Shown here: positions 14,727 to 22,688 of the stretch, one piece after another | Position numbering within the stretch: the stretch's first letter is position 1 | Layout: each line of letters starts with the position of its first letter | DNA from: DATAES01 sp036493595 | Lineage (GTDB): Bacteria > Actinomycetota > Acidimicrobiia > Acidimicrobiales > JACDCH01 | Assembly (NCBI GenBank): GCA_036493595.1 | Contig: DASXPN010000097.1 | Span: 1-42,182 of the forward strand | Length of the DNA: 42,182 nt | Direction: 5' to 3' | Position numbers and translations under genes: made by a program | Notes under the pieces: generated by a model | Seen by the model: the letters and a program-made list of their open reading frames with translations, nothing else | The model's database searches: none | Told to the model about the DNA's origin: nothing

Positions 14727-15755
14727 GTGCACAGAGTCCGGTCGCTGGCGGCCGTCGTGATGGTGATCGCCCTCCTCGCCGCCTGCGGGGGCGGCGACAA
14801 GAAGTCGACGGCGCAGCAGAGCAGCCCGCCGCCCCCACCACCGCCGACCACCGCTCCTCCGCCGGTGTTCCCGCTGACCGGACTTCCCCAGAGCGGGCCG
14901 ACCGCAGCCAGGCCGGCCCTTTCGGTGAAGATCGACAACGTGCAGTCGGCCCTGCCGCAGTCCGGCCTCAACCAGGCCGACATCGTCTACGAGGAACTGG
15001 TGGAGGGCGGACAGACGCGCCTGTTCACCGTGTTCCAGTCCCAAGACGCCGATCCCGTCGGGCCGATTCGATCCGCTCGACCCGTGGATGCGGATCTGCT
15101 CGACCAACTCGGTGGCGGACTCTTCGCCTATTCGGGTGCCGCGCCCGGCGAGATCGCACCGGTCGAGGACCATTCGGGCGCGACCCTGCTCTCCAACGAC
15201 GCGGGAGTCTCGGCGTTCTACCGCGACACGTCGAAGGCTGCGCCGCACAACGTGTACTCGTCGACCGCGGCGCTGTATCAAGCGGGCGCTGATGCCGGCG
15301 ACCACTCCGCCCCGCCGCCGCAACAGTTCAAGTACGGCGACGCCACTGGCGGACGTCCGGTGACCAACGCCGACATGATCATGGGACTGCGGGCCACCGC
15401 GGCGTGGCATTGGAACGCGGCGACGGGCGCATACGAACGCGATCAGAACGGCGCACCTGACACGCTCGACGACGGCAGTCCTGTCACGGCGACCGACGTG
15501 CTGATCCAGTCCGTCGCCATCCAGGGCACCGGGGTGTTCGACAGCATCGGCGAGGAAGATCCGCTCGTAGTCGTCATCGGGCAAGGCCCGTGCTGGCTCT
15601 TGCGCGACGGTCAGCTGATCGAAGGAACGTGGTCGCGGCCGGCCACGACCGCGCCGACCACGTTCACGGCCAATGGCGGCGGCGACCTCGTGCTACATCC
15701 TGGCCGCACGTGGGTCGAGCTGCTGCCGAACACATTGCAACCCAACTTCCAGTGA
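14727..15755 (+). CDS. DUF3048-domain lipoprotein, paralogue
   Basis: 342 aa from GTG 14727, which gives a compact signal peptide with lipobox LAAC (Cys 20). TTG 14721 is a near alternative, and the open frame back to 14514 has no signal-like start. After a Pro/Thr linker the DUF3048 domains follow: ARPALSVKIDNVQSALPQSGLNQADIVYEELVEGG, then PVGPIRSARPVDADLLDQLGGGLFAYSG, and a C-terminal half ending LHPGRTWVELLPN. It is strongly similar over its whole length to the divergent neighbour, indicating local inverted duplication. Its stop overlaps the methyltransferase start. Confidence 0.87.
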   Translation: MHRVRSLAAVVMVIALLAACGGGDKKSTAQQSSPPPPPPPTTAPPPVFPLTGLPQSGPTAARPALSVKIDNVQSALPQSGLNQADIVYEELVEGGQTRLFTVFQSQDADPVGPIRSARPVDADLLDQLGGGLFAYSGAAPGEIAPVEDHSGATLLSNDAGVSAFYRDTSKAAPHNVYSSTAALYQAGADAGDHSAPPPQQFKYGDATGGRPVTNADMIMGLRATAAWHWNAATGAYERDQNGAPDTLDDGSPVTATDVLIQSVAIQGTGVFDSIGEEDPLVVVIGQGPCWLLRDGQLIEGTWSRPATTAPTTFTANGGGDLVLHPGRTWVELLPNTLQPNFQ

Positions 15756-16552
15756 GGGACGGGGCGGCGTCGATCACGGCGCAACGTGTCGCCGCCCATC
15801 GCCTCACGTTCGAACGTGTTCCCGCCTCGTACGGCGATCCCGAGGCGGACGAGAAGTTGGCGCGTGATGTCGCGGGCTCGTTACGCGGCGGCGAGGGCGG
15901 GATGGTCGCGTACCTCGCGGCCCGCACGTCCTTCTTCGACCGCATCGTGGTGCGAGCGATCGACGCCGGCATGCGCCAAGTCGTGATCGCGGCGGCCGGG
16001 TACGACGGCCGCGCGCTCCGGTATGCGAAGGCGGGGGTGCGGTGGTTCGAGGTCGATCATCCGGACACGCAGCGCGACAAGCGCGCACGACTCGAGCGAT
16101 TGGCGATGGACACGAGCAACGTCTCGTTCGTGCCCGCCGACTTCAACGTCGACGACGTCGCGAGCGGGCTGTCGGCTGCCGGACACGACCGCGACCTCGC
16201 GTCGTTGTTCCTGGTCGAAGGCGTCGCGGTGTACCTGGACCGCGCCGTCCTCGAGTCGTTGCTGCGCGGGTTGCGAACCGCCGCCGCGCGACGCAGCCGC
16301 TTGGCGATCAGCCTTTCGGTGGACTCGGGCGCAGCCGGCTTGTCGACGCGACGGGCCACGTTCCAACGCGCGGTCGCGGCGATGGGCGAGCCGGCGCGCA
16401 CCGTTCTGACGCCCGATGACGCGGAAGCGCTGTTCGTCGCGACGGGATGGCAGGTTGCGCCGAGCGCCGACCCACGGTCGGACGCAGCGCAGTCCGAGCG
16501 CCTCGAACGCGCCCGGCGCGCCGGCCTCGTCGTGGTCGAACCAACTGCTTGA
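15752..16552 (+). CDS. SAM-dependent methyltransferase, TIGR00027/LCM-like
   Basis: 266 aa from GTG 15752, which overlaps the DUF3048 stop as GTGA; this fixes the start although the frame is open from 15590. Family marks are the N-terminal ITAQRVAAHRLTFER, the SAM-binding QVVIAAAGYDGRALRYA followed by the acidic strand end FEVDHPDTQRDKRARL, and SLFLVEGVAVYLDRAVLESLL. TIGR00027-type enzymes in actinobacteria methylate unknown, often lipid or carboxyl, substrates. Coupling to a cell-envelope lipoprotein suggests, but does not show, an envelope substrate. Confidence 0.82.
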   Translation: MRDGAASITAQRVAAHRLTFERVPASYGDPEADEKLARDVAGSLRGGEGGMVAYLAARTSFFDRIVVRAIDAGMRQVVIAAAGYDGRALRYAKAGVRWFEVDHPDTQRDKRARLERLAMDTSNVSFVPADFNVDDVASGLSAAGHDRDLASLFLVEGVAVYLDRAVLESLLRGLRTAAARRSRLAISLSVDSGAAGLSTRRATFQRAVAAMGEPARTVLTPDDAEALFVATGWQVAPSADPRSDAAQSERLERARRAGLVVVEPTA

Positions 16553-16583
16553 CTTCGGAGTGAAGTAACCCCATTGTAACCCC
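16549..16583 (+). promoter_or_regulatory. Leaderless promoter with direct repeats before the Clp_N protein
   Basis: TTGACT (16549-16554), 17 nt, CATTGT (16572-16577), then 6 nt to ATG 16584. Two direct repeats TAACCCCAT (16566-16574 and 16577-16585), 11 bp apart or one helical turn, cover the -10 and the start codon, which fits autoregulation. Confidence 0.55.
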
Positions 16584-17312
16584 ATGCCGAAGATCAATGT
16601 GTACCTACCGGACGAGCTGGCGGCGGCCGTGAAGGAGGCGCAGGTACCGGTCTCGGCGATCTGCCAAGCAGCACTCGAACGGGCGGTGCGTGACGTGACC
16701 GCGGCGCGGGTCGCGGACGAGCCACCGAGCGAGGACCGCGGGTGGATCGGTCTGTTCGGGCGCTTCACGCCCCGAGCCCGTCAAGCAGTCGCGCTCGCCG
16801 AGCAGGCGGCGCGCGACATCCCGCACAACTACGTGGGTAGCGAACACGTCTTGATGGGTGTGATCGACGAAGGCGGCAACCTCGCGCTGAAGGTCCTCGA
16901 CTCACTCGACATCGAGCTGGGCGACCTGCGAACCGAGCTCGCCGCGTCAATGGGACCGGCGACCGAGGAGCCGCACGGCAACATCGCCTTCACGCCGATC
17001 TCCAAGCGGGTGCTCGAGCTGACCGCGAAGGAGTCGCTCGCGCTCGGGCACAACTACATCGGTTGCGAGCACCTCCTTCTCGGACTCATCGCCGCCGAGG
17101 AAGGCTTGGCCAGCCAGGTGTTGCGGCGCATGGGAGTCGAGCTGCGTACCACTCGCCGTGCCGTCGTCACTGCGCTGACGGGCTACCTGCACGCCCAGCA
17201 GTCCGCCCCTCGTCCGCCCGCGACGACGGCGTCCGAGAACGCGCTCACGCGCGACGCGCTGGGACAGATCCTCGAACGGCTCGATGCCATCGAGCAGCGC
17301 CTCGCCGGCTGA
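16584..17312 (+). CDS. Clp_N-repeat protein with N-terminal RHH-like segment
   Basis: 242 aa. Residues 1-40 (MPKINVYLPDELAAAVKEAQ ... ALERAVRDV) look like a ribbon-helix-helix DNA-binding strand-helix-helix. Two Clp_N repeats follow (61-124 FTPRARQAVALAEQAARDIPHNYVGSEHVLMG; 136-200 FTPISKRVLELTAKESLALGHNYIGCEHLLLG) and a short coiled tail. Clp_N repeats bind substrates or adaptors in ClpA/B/C, but here there is no AAA+ ATPase. A regulator that senses Clp substrates or damaged protein is a reasonable inference. Direct repeats over its own promoter suggest autoregulation. Confidence 0.8.
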   Translation: MPKINVYLPDELAAAVKEAQVPVSAICQAALERAVRDVTAARVADEPPSEDRGWIGLFGRFTPRARQAVALAEQAARDIPHNYVGSEHVLMGVIDEGGNLALKVLDSLDIELGDLRTELAASMGPATEEPHGNIAFTPISKRVLELTAKESLALGHNYIGCEHLLLGLIAAEEGLASQVLRRMGVELRTTRRAVVTALTGYLHAQQSAPRPPATTASENALTRDALGQILERLDAIEQRLAG

Positions 17313-17355
17313 CGCGTAACCGAGCGACGTCTCCCCTGGCTGACCGACGCGTTGC

Positions 17356-18171
17356 CTATTTGGTGATGGGCATCTGGAGCTCGGTCACGTTGCGACTCAT
17401 GTCCGCGTCGTGGAACTCGAGATACAGCTCGCGGCTGTAGGCCGACACCGTGTAGCCGCTCTCGTCGATCCAACGAACGAGGGCCTCGTAGACGGGCTCG
17501 ACGTCGTCCATCGCGCCGTGGTGCACCACCGACGCGACCTCGATCGCCGGCAGCTCGCGGACGACGACGCCGTCGCGGTCCGGCACTGTTTGATCGCCGA
17601 TGTCGAAGCCGAAGTGGAGGATGACGCCGTCGTCCACCTCCGGCATCTCGTACCACGCGACGCGTAAGCCGGGTCGCGCGCCGGCGCGCTCGAGATGGCC
17701 GATCACCTTCGGGACCACCTCCATGAACGCGGGCATCAGTGGGGCGCCGAAGCCGGGTGCGAGGGCGCTCGCCTCGGCGAGACGCAAGGGCTGGGTCGTC
17801 TTCACGACGACATCGGGGACGGGCATGGTGCCGCTCCTTTCGAGGAATCGGAGCCTCGCCTCGACTCGACGCAGGCGCGCCTGCTCGTCGCTCACTACCG
17901 ACTGGATCTGCGCGCGCCGCAGCCGCAACATCCCCCGTAGCTCGTCGACGCTCAAGTCACCGTCGAGCACCGCCCCGATCTGTTCGAGCGCGAACCCGAG
18001 ATCCCGCAACGCGAGGATGCGATGCAACCGGCCGAGTTGTGCCAGCTCGTAGGACCGGTAGCCGGTCGAGGGATCGACGTGCTCCGGCGTGAGCAGACCC
18101 AGCTCGTCGTAGTGCCGCAACGTGCGCGGCGACACCTGGCCGAGCTGTGCGAACGCTCCGATCGTCAACAT
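17356..18171 (-). CDS. MerR-family regulator with GyrI-like effector domain
   Basis: About 271 aa from ATG 18171; ATG 18183 would overlap the -10 hexamer. The N-terminal MerR winged helix is LTIGAFAQLGQVSPRTLRHYDELGLLTPEHVDPSTGYRSYE. A coiled-coil dimerisation helix (about 75-115) follows, then a GyrI/BmrR-type ligand domain (from about 120, ending ELYLEFHDADMSRNVTELQMPI). Such regulators bind hydrophobic or cationic compounds and untwist promoters with 19-bp spacers. Its own promoter has that spacer. No obvious target transporter is adjacent. Confidence 0.85.
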   Translation of the reverse strand: MLTIGAFAQLGQVSPRTLRHYDELGLLTPEHVDPSTGYRSYELAQLGRLHRILALRDLGFALEQIGAVLDGDLSVDELRGMLRLRRAQIQSVVSDEQARLRRVEARLRFLERSGTMPVPDVVVKTTQPLRLAEASALAPGFGAPLMPAFMEVVPKVIGHLERAGARPGLRVAWYEMPEVDDGVILHFGFDIGDQTVPDRDGVVVRELPAIEVASVVHHGAMDDVEPVYEALVRWIDESGYTVSAYSRELYLEFHDADMSRNVTELQMPITK

Positions 18172-18181
18172 GACATGTCCC

Positions 18182-18212
18182 ATCCAACAGGTTCACGTCG
18201 CGTCAAGGTCAA
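18182..18212 (-). promoter_or_regulatory. MerR-type promoter with 19-bp spacer
   Basis: On the minus strand: TTGACC (18207-18212), a 19-nt spacer (18188-18206) containing an imperfect dyad (TTGAC ... GTGAA), and TTGGAT (18182-18187). A 19-bp spacer is the hallmark of MerR-activated promoters. It overlaps the 3' end of the upstream metB-like gene. Confidence 0.55.
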
Positions 18213-19372
18213 GAGGAGAGTGCGCGCGTCAGGTCCGCGATCAGGTCGGTCACCGTCTCGATGCCGACGGACAACCGCACGAGCGCGGGATCGACCGCGA
18301 GCGGCGAGCCGGCCGCCGACGCGTGCGTCATGCGGGCCGGATGCTCGATCAACGACTCGACCGCACCGAGCGATTCGGCCAGTGTGAACACGCGCGTGCG
18401 ACGCACGACCTCGAGGGCGGCGTCCTCGCCGTCGCGCATCGTGAACGACACCATCCCGCCGAAGTCGCGCATCTGGCGTTTGGCGATGTCGTGCCCTGGA
18501 TGGTCCGGCAAGCCGGGCCACAGCACCCGCTCGACCGCGGGATGCGAGGCGAGCATCTCGGCGACCGCCCGCGCGTTGTCGCAGTGACGATCCATGCGGA
18601 CGGCGAGCGTCTTCACTCCTCGCAGCACGAGATAGCAGTCGAACGGCGACGGCACCGCGCCGGCCGCGTTCTGCACGAACCGGATGCCGTCCGCGAGCTC
18701 CGCATCGGACGTGGCCACGAGACCACCAACCACATCGGAGTGACCACCCAGGTACTTCGTCGCGGAATGCACGACGACATCAGCCCCGAGCGACAGCGGC
18801 TGTTGCAGGTACGGCGTGGCGAACGTGTTGTCGACGACGACGCGAGCGCCGCGCGCGTGTGCGAGCTGACCGACGGCTTCGATGTCGACGACGTTCAGCG
18901 CGGGGTTGGTCGGTGTCTCGATCCACACGACCGAGGTGCCGTCGGGCCACGCTCGCTCGAGTGACGCGAGATCGGTGAGGTCCGCGGCAGACCAACCCCA
19001 ACCCGCGGGTTTGAACACCTTGTCGATGAGCCGGTAGGTGCCGCCGTACGCGTCGTTGCCCAGCACGATGTGCGACCGGACCGGGAGTTGACGCAGCAGT
19101 GTGTCCTCCGCCGCGAGCCCGCTCGCGAATGCGAACCCGAACCGCGCGCCCTCGAGCGAGGCGATGCATTCCTCGAGCGCGGCGCGCGTCGGGTTGCCCG
19201 AGCGCGAGTACTCGTAGCCCCGATGCTCGCCGACCCCTGATTGCGCGAACGTCGTCGACAAGTTGACCGGGGGAACCACTGCACCGGTCGCGCTGTCCGG
19301 CTCCTGGCCCGCGTGGATGGCACGCGTCTCGAATCCGTACTCGTCGCCCTCGCCACTCGCTCCGGTGGTCAT
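18209..19372 (-). CDS. metB: Cystathionine gamma-synthase/lyase
   Basis: 387-aa PLP enzyme of the Cys/Met metabolism family. It has the N-terminal FETRAIHAGQEPDSATGAVVPPVNLSTTF, the Tyr/Arg-containing YEYSRSGNPTR that contacts PLP of the partner subunit, and the Schiff-base Lys in VVHSATKYLGGHSDVVGG. C-terminal SLGAVESLIEHPARMTHAS is typical. It forms cystathionine from an activated homoserine and cysteine, or works as gamma-lyase. The ATG overlaps the stop of the beta-synthase (19369-19372), so both are co-translated. The cbs-metB pairing resembles Mycobacterium tuberculosis Rv1077/Rv1079. With beta-synthase upstream, the reverse transsulfuration direction (homocysteine to cysteine) is likely. 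Confidence 0.92.
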   Translation of the reverse strand: MTTGASGEGDEYGFETRAIHAGQEPDSATGAVVPPVNLSTTFAQSGVGEHRGYEYSRSGNPTRAALEECIASLEGARFGFAFASGLAAEDTLLRQLPVRSHIVLGNDAYGGTYRLIDKVFKPAGWGWSAADLTDLASLERAWPDGTSVVWIETPTNPALNVVDIEAVGQLAHARGARVVVDNTFATPYLQQPLSLGADVVVHSATKYLGGHSDVVGGLVATSDAELADGIRFVQNAAGAVPSPFDCYLVLRGVKTLAVRMDRHCDNARAVAEMLASHPAVERVLWPGLPDHPGHDIAKRQMRDFGGMVSFTMRDGEDAALEVVRRTRVFTLAESLGAVESLIEHPARMTHASAAGSPLAVDPALVRLSVGIETVTDLIADLTRALSS

Positions 19373-20763
19373 CGTCCGCCGCTCGACAGGTAACGCAGCA
19401 CGTCGGTCCGCGACAGCACCATGTGCGGACGCCCGCCTGCGAGCACGACCAGCGCGGGTGCGCGGTCGAGCAAGTCGACCGCGAGCTCGAGTGGTTGACC
19501 GATGCCGATGGCCGGCAGGCGCGGACCCATCACCTTTTCGACGGGCGTGTCGAGCACCGTGCCGTCGCGCGCGACGAGGTCCATGAGGGCCAGTTCGTCG
19601 ACGGCGCCGAGCACCTCCGCGGCCGCGAGGGGTTGCTCGCCCTTGGCCACCGGCAACTGGGAGACGCCGTGGCCGCGCATGAGGTTGACGGCGCGACGTA
19701 CGGAGTCGGTCGGGTGGACGTACACGAACGGGGGCACGTCACCCGCCCGCGCCCGGATGATCTCTTCGACGGAACGGCCTTCGCCGTGCAGGAACCCGAA
19801 GCCCGCCATCCAGTCGTCGTCGAACACCTTCGACAGGTAGCCGCGTCCGGAGTCGGGGATGAGGACGACGACGAGACCGTCGGGCCCGAGCCCCGTGCCC
19901 ACCTCGAGCGCAGCCGCGACCGCGGTGCCACCGGAGCCGCCGATGAGGATTCCTTCCTCTGCGGTGACGCGGCGGGCCATCAAGAAGCTGTCCTCGTCGC
20001 TGATCGGGACGACTCGATCGACGAGGGTCGGGTCATAGGTCGTCGGCCAGAAGTCCTCCCCGATGCCCTCGACGAGGTACGGCCGGCCGGAGCCGCCCGA
20101 GTACACCGAGCCTGCCGGGTCGGCGCCGACGATCTGCACGTCGGGGTTCTTCGACTTGAGGAATCGACCCACACCGGTGATCGTCCCGCCGGTGCCGACC
20201 CCCGCGACGAAATGCGTGATGCGTCCCGCGGTCTGACGCCACAACTCGGGCCCGGTCGATTGCTCGTGGGCCCAGGGATTCCACTTGTTGTCGTACTGAT
20301 TGGGGCGGAACGCGCCTGGCGTCTCCTGCACGAGCCGCTCGGCCACGGAGTAGTACGACTGCGGATCGTCGGGCTCGACCGCGACCGGGCAGACGACGAC
20401 CTCGGCGCCGTAGGCGCGCAGCAGCGCGATCTTCTCCGGCGCGACCTTGTCCGTCATCACGAAGATGCAGCGGTAGCCGCGTTGCGCGGCGACGATGGCG
20501 AGACCGACACCGGTGTTGCCGGACGTCGGCTCGACGATGGTGCCGCCGGGACGCAGTAGTCCCTCCCGTTCGGCCGCATCGACCATGGCGATGGCGGGAC
20601 GGTCCTTGACGCTTCCACCCGGGTTCATCGTCTCGAGCTTGGCGACGATCTGGCAACGCAGACCCTCGGTCACGCGGCGCAAGCGGACCAACGGGGTGTT
20701 GCCGACGAGATCGAGCAGCGAATCGGCGATCTCGGGTTCGGCGGGCAGCTCATCCATCGACAA
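19369..20763 (-). CDS. cbs: Cystathionine beta-synthase with CBS-domain pair
   Basis: 464 aa. The PLP fold-type II catalytic core has the Lys loop in MNPGGSVKDRPAIAM, the substrate loop PTSGNTGVGLAIVAAQRGY, and the Gly-rich phosphate site AGVGTGGTITGVG. From about residue 335 a C-terminal pair of CBS domains follows (VHPTDSVRRAVNLMRGHGVSQLPV; LDRAPALVVLAGGRPHMVLSRTDVLRYL). It condenses serine and homocysteine to cystathionine in the cytoplasm. The CBS pair may be regulatory. It is first gene of the cbs-metB operon, divergent from the aminotransferase gene. Confidence 0.92.
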   Translation of the reverse strand: MSMDELPAEPEIADSLLDLVGNTPLVRLRRVTEGLRCQIVAKLETMNPGGSVKDRPAIAMVDAAEREGLLRPGGTIVEPTSGNTGVGLAIVAAQRGYRCIFVMTDKVAPEKIALLRAYGAEVVVCPVAVEPDDPQSYYSVAERLVQETPGAFRPNQYDNKWNPWAHEQSTGPELWRQTAGRITHFVAGVGTGGTITGVGRFLKSKNPDVQIVGADPAGSVYSGGSGRPYLVEGIGEDFWPTTYDPTLVDRVVPISDEDSFLMARRVTAEEGILIGGSGGTAVAAALEVGTGLGPDGLVVVLIPDSGRGYLSKVFDDDWMAGFGFLHGEGRSVEEIIRARAGDVPPFVYVHPTDSVRRAVNLMRGHGVSQLPVAKGEQPLAAAEVLGAVDELALMDLVARDGTVLDTPVEKVMGPRLPAIGIGQPLELAVDLLDRAPALVVLAGGRPHMVLSRTDVLRYLSSGGR

Positions 20764-20829
20764 CCAGGCCCTCCATCCGGTGTGTCATCGACGGTAGCGG
20801 GCCGCCAACGCGTAGCGTTGCTCCCCGTC

Positions 20830-21990
20830 ATGGACGCTCGGCACGTCGCGGCACGCCTGCAGGGCTCAGGTCCGACGATCTTCGCCGAGATGTCGGCACT
20901 CGCCGCGGCCACCGGTGCGGTGAACCTCGGCCAGGGCTTCCCGGACACAGACGGTCCCGCGGTCATCGCGCAAGCGGCCGTCGACGCCATCCGCGCCGGA
21001 CACAACCAGTACCCACCGGGCATCGGCATCGCGCCGTTGCGAGAGGCGATCGCCGCACACCAGCAACGGTTCTACGGCATCGACCTCGACATGGACACCG
21101 AGGTGCTCGTGACCGCCGGCGCGACCGAAGCACTCGCGAGCGCCTTCCTGGCGTTGTGCGATCCGGGCGACGAAGTCATCACGTTCGAACCGTGGTACGA
21201 CGCGTACGCGGCCGACGCCGCGCTCGCAGGTGCCGTCCGTCGCAGCGTGACACTGCAGGCGCCGGGCTACTCGTTCGAAGCCGATGCCCTGCGTGCCGCG
21301 GTCACGTCGCGTACACGCTTCGTGTTGCTGAACTCTCCGCACAACCCGACCGGCAAGGTGTTCACGCGCGACGAGCTCGAGACCATCGCCTCGGTGTGCG
21401 TCGAACATGACCTGCTGGCGGTGACGGACGAGGTGTACGAGCACCTCGTCTTCGACGGCGAGCACATCCCGCTGTGCACGATGCCGGGTATGGCCGACCG
21501 TACGCTCACGATCTCGTCGGCGGGCAAGACGTTCTCGTTCACCGGGTGGAAGATCGGTTGGGTCTGCGGTCCCGCCGACCTCGTTGCCGCGGTGCGGGGC
21601 GCGAAGCAATGGCTCACGTATGTGAACGGCGCACCGTTCCAGCACGCGATCGCGCTCGGGCTCGGACTCGACGACGAGGTCTACGCGTCGCTCGCTCGCG
21701 ACCTGCGCGACCAGCGCGATCACCTGTGCGAGGGTCTGATCGAGGCCGGCTTCGAGATATTCGTGCCCGCCGGCACCTACTTCGTCACCGCCGACGTGCG
21801 CTCGCTCGGCGAGGACGACGGCATCGCGTTCTGCCGGGCCCTGCCCCACCGGTGCGGCGTCGTCGCCATCCCGAGCGCCGTGTTCTACGACCACGTCGAC
21901 GCGGGCCGATCCCTGGTCCGCTTCGCTTTCTGCAAACGCCACGACGTGATCGAGGAGGCGGTGACCCGCCTGAAGGCCCTCCGCGTCTGA
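20830..21990 (+). CDS. DapC-like class I/II aminotransferase
   Basis: 386 aa from ATG 20830 (MDARHVAARLQG); upstream codons in the frame look non-coding. Features are FAEMSALAAATGAVNLGQGFPDTDGP, GHNQYPPGIGIAPLREAIAAH, the NSPHNPTGKVF loop, the aspartate in TDEVYEHLVFDGEHIPL, and the PLP Lys in SSAGKTFSFTGWKIGW. The sequence closely follows the actinobacterial enzyme annotated as N-succinyldiaminopimelate aminotransferase (M. tuberculosis Rv0858c, dapC), though methionine/kynurenine aminotransferases of the same subgroup cannot be excluded. The upstream divergent region (20764-20829) is short and shows no distinctive operator. Confidence 0.85.
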   Translation: MDARHVAARLQGSGPTIFAEMSALAAATGAVNLGQGFPDTDGPAVIAQAAVDAIRAGHNQYPPGIGIAPLREAIAAHQQRFYGIDLDMDTEVLVTAGATEALASAFLALCDPGDEVITFEPWYDAYAADAALAGAVRRSVTLQAPGYSFEADALRAAVTSRTRFVLLNSPHNPTGKVFTRDELETIASVCVEHDLLAVTDEVYEHLVFDGEHIPLCTMPGMADRTLTISSAGKTFSFTGWKIGWVCGPADLVAAVRGAKQWLTYVNGAPFQHAIALGLGLDDEVYASLARDLRDQRDHLCEGLIEAGFEIFVPAGTYFVTADVRSLGEDDGIAFCRALPHRCGVVAIPSAVFYDHVDAGRSLVRFAFCKRHDVIEEAVTRLKALRV

Positions 21991-22006
21991 TCGTGAATCG
22001 GGTTGT

Positions 22007-22024
22007 TGAGTGAGTACTCACTCA
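22007..22024. promoter_or_regulatory. Perfect 18-bp palindrome, TetR operator
   Basis: TGAGTGAGTACTCACTCA is fully self-complementary. It sits between a possible -35 (TTGTTG, 22003-22008) and -10 (TAGCCT, 22027-22032), 16 bp before the TetR ATG. This is the position expected for repressor autoregulation covering the exporter operon. Confidence 0.75.
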
Positions 22025-22040
22025 GATAGCCTCAATCGCC

Positions 22041-22688
22041 ATGTCACCAGGGAGGGGAGTCGCGGTCCAAGACGCGGCCGACAACGCGGTACAGGACGCG
22101 ACCGAGGAGCCGGGCGACGGACCGCGCGCGAAGCGGGCATCGGCGCTTCCTCCGACCGAACGCCGTTCGATGCTCGTCGACGCGACCCTCCCCCTCCTGA
22201 TCGCCCAGGGCGAGAAGGTCACCACCCGCCAGATCGCCGACGCGGCCGGCGTCGCCGAGGGCACGATCTTCCGCGTCTTCGCCGACAAGGACGAGCTCAT
22301 CGAGGCCGTCGTCGAGAAGGTCATCGACACCGCTGCGCTCGAGCAGGCGATCGCCGCCATCGACCCCTCGCAGCCACTCGAGGATCGCGTGACCGCCGCG
22401 GTCGAGATCCTCCGCCAGCGCACCGTCGACATCTGGCGCCTCGTGTCCAGCGTCGGCACCCGGTTCCACAACAGCACCCGGCGCCCGGTCGGCGACAGCC
22501 CTGCGCTCATCGACTTGTTCGAGCACGACCGGGAGCGGCTCGGCGTCGAGCCGGTCATGGCCGCACGCGTGTTGCGCGCATTCACGTTGTCGCTGACCCA
22601 TCCGATGCTGGTCGACGAACCCGCGACCCCGTCGGAGATCGTCGCCTACCTCTTCAACGGCATCGACGTGAAGGAACGCTCGTGCTGA
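22041..22688 (+). CDS. TetR-family repressor of the ABC exporter operon
   Basis: 215 aa. An acidic/Ala-rich N-terminal extension (1-37) precedes a TetR HTH (about 40-90; RRSMLVDATLPLLIAQGEKVTTRQIADAAGVAEGTIFRVFADKDELIEAVVEKVI) and a helical ligand domain. The stop overlaps the GTG of the following ABC transporter by 7 nt. The perfect palindrome at 22007-22024 is the likely operator. Typical role: release on binding an exported compound, derepressing the exporter. Confidence 0.88.
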   Translation: MSPGRGVAVQDAADNAVQDATEEPGDGPRAKRASALPPTERRSMLVDATLPLLIAQGEKVTTRQIADAAGVAEGTIFRVFADKDELIEAVVEKVIDTAALEQAIAAIDPSQPLEDRVTAAVEILRQRTVDIWRLVSSVGTRFHNSTRRPVGDSPALIDLFEHDRERLGVEPVMAARVLRAFTLSLTHPMLVDEPATPSEIVAYLFNGIDVKERSC

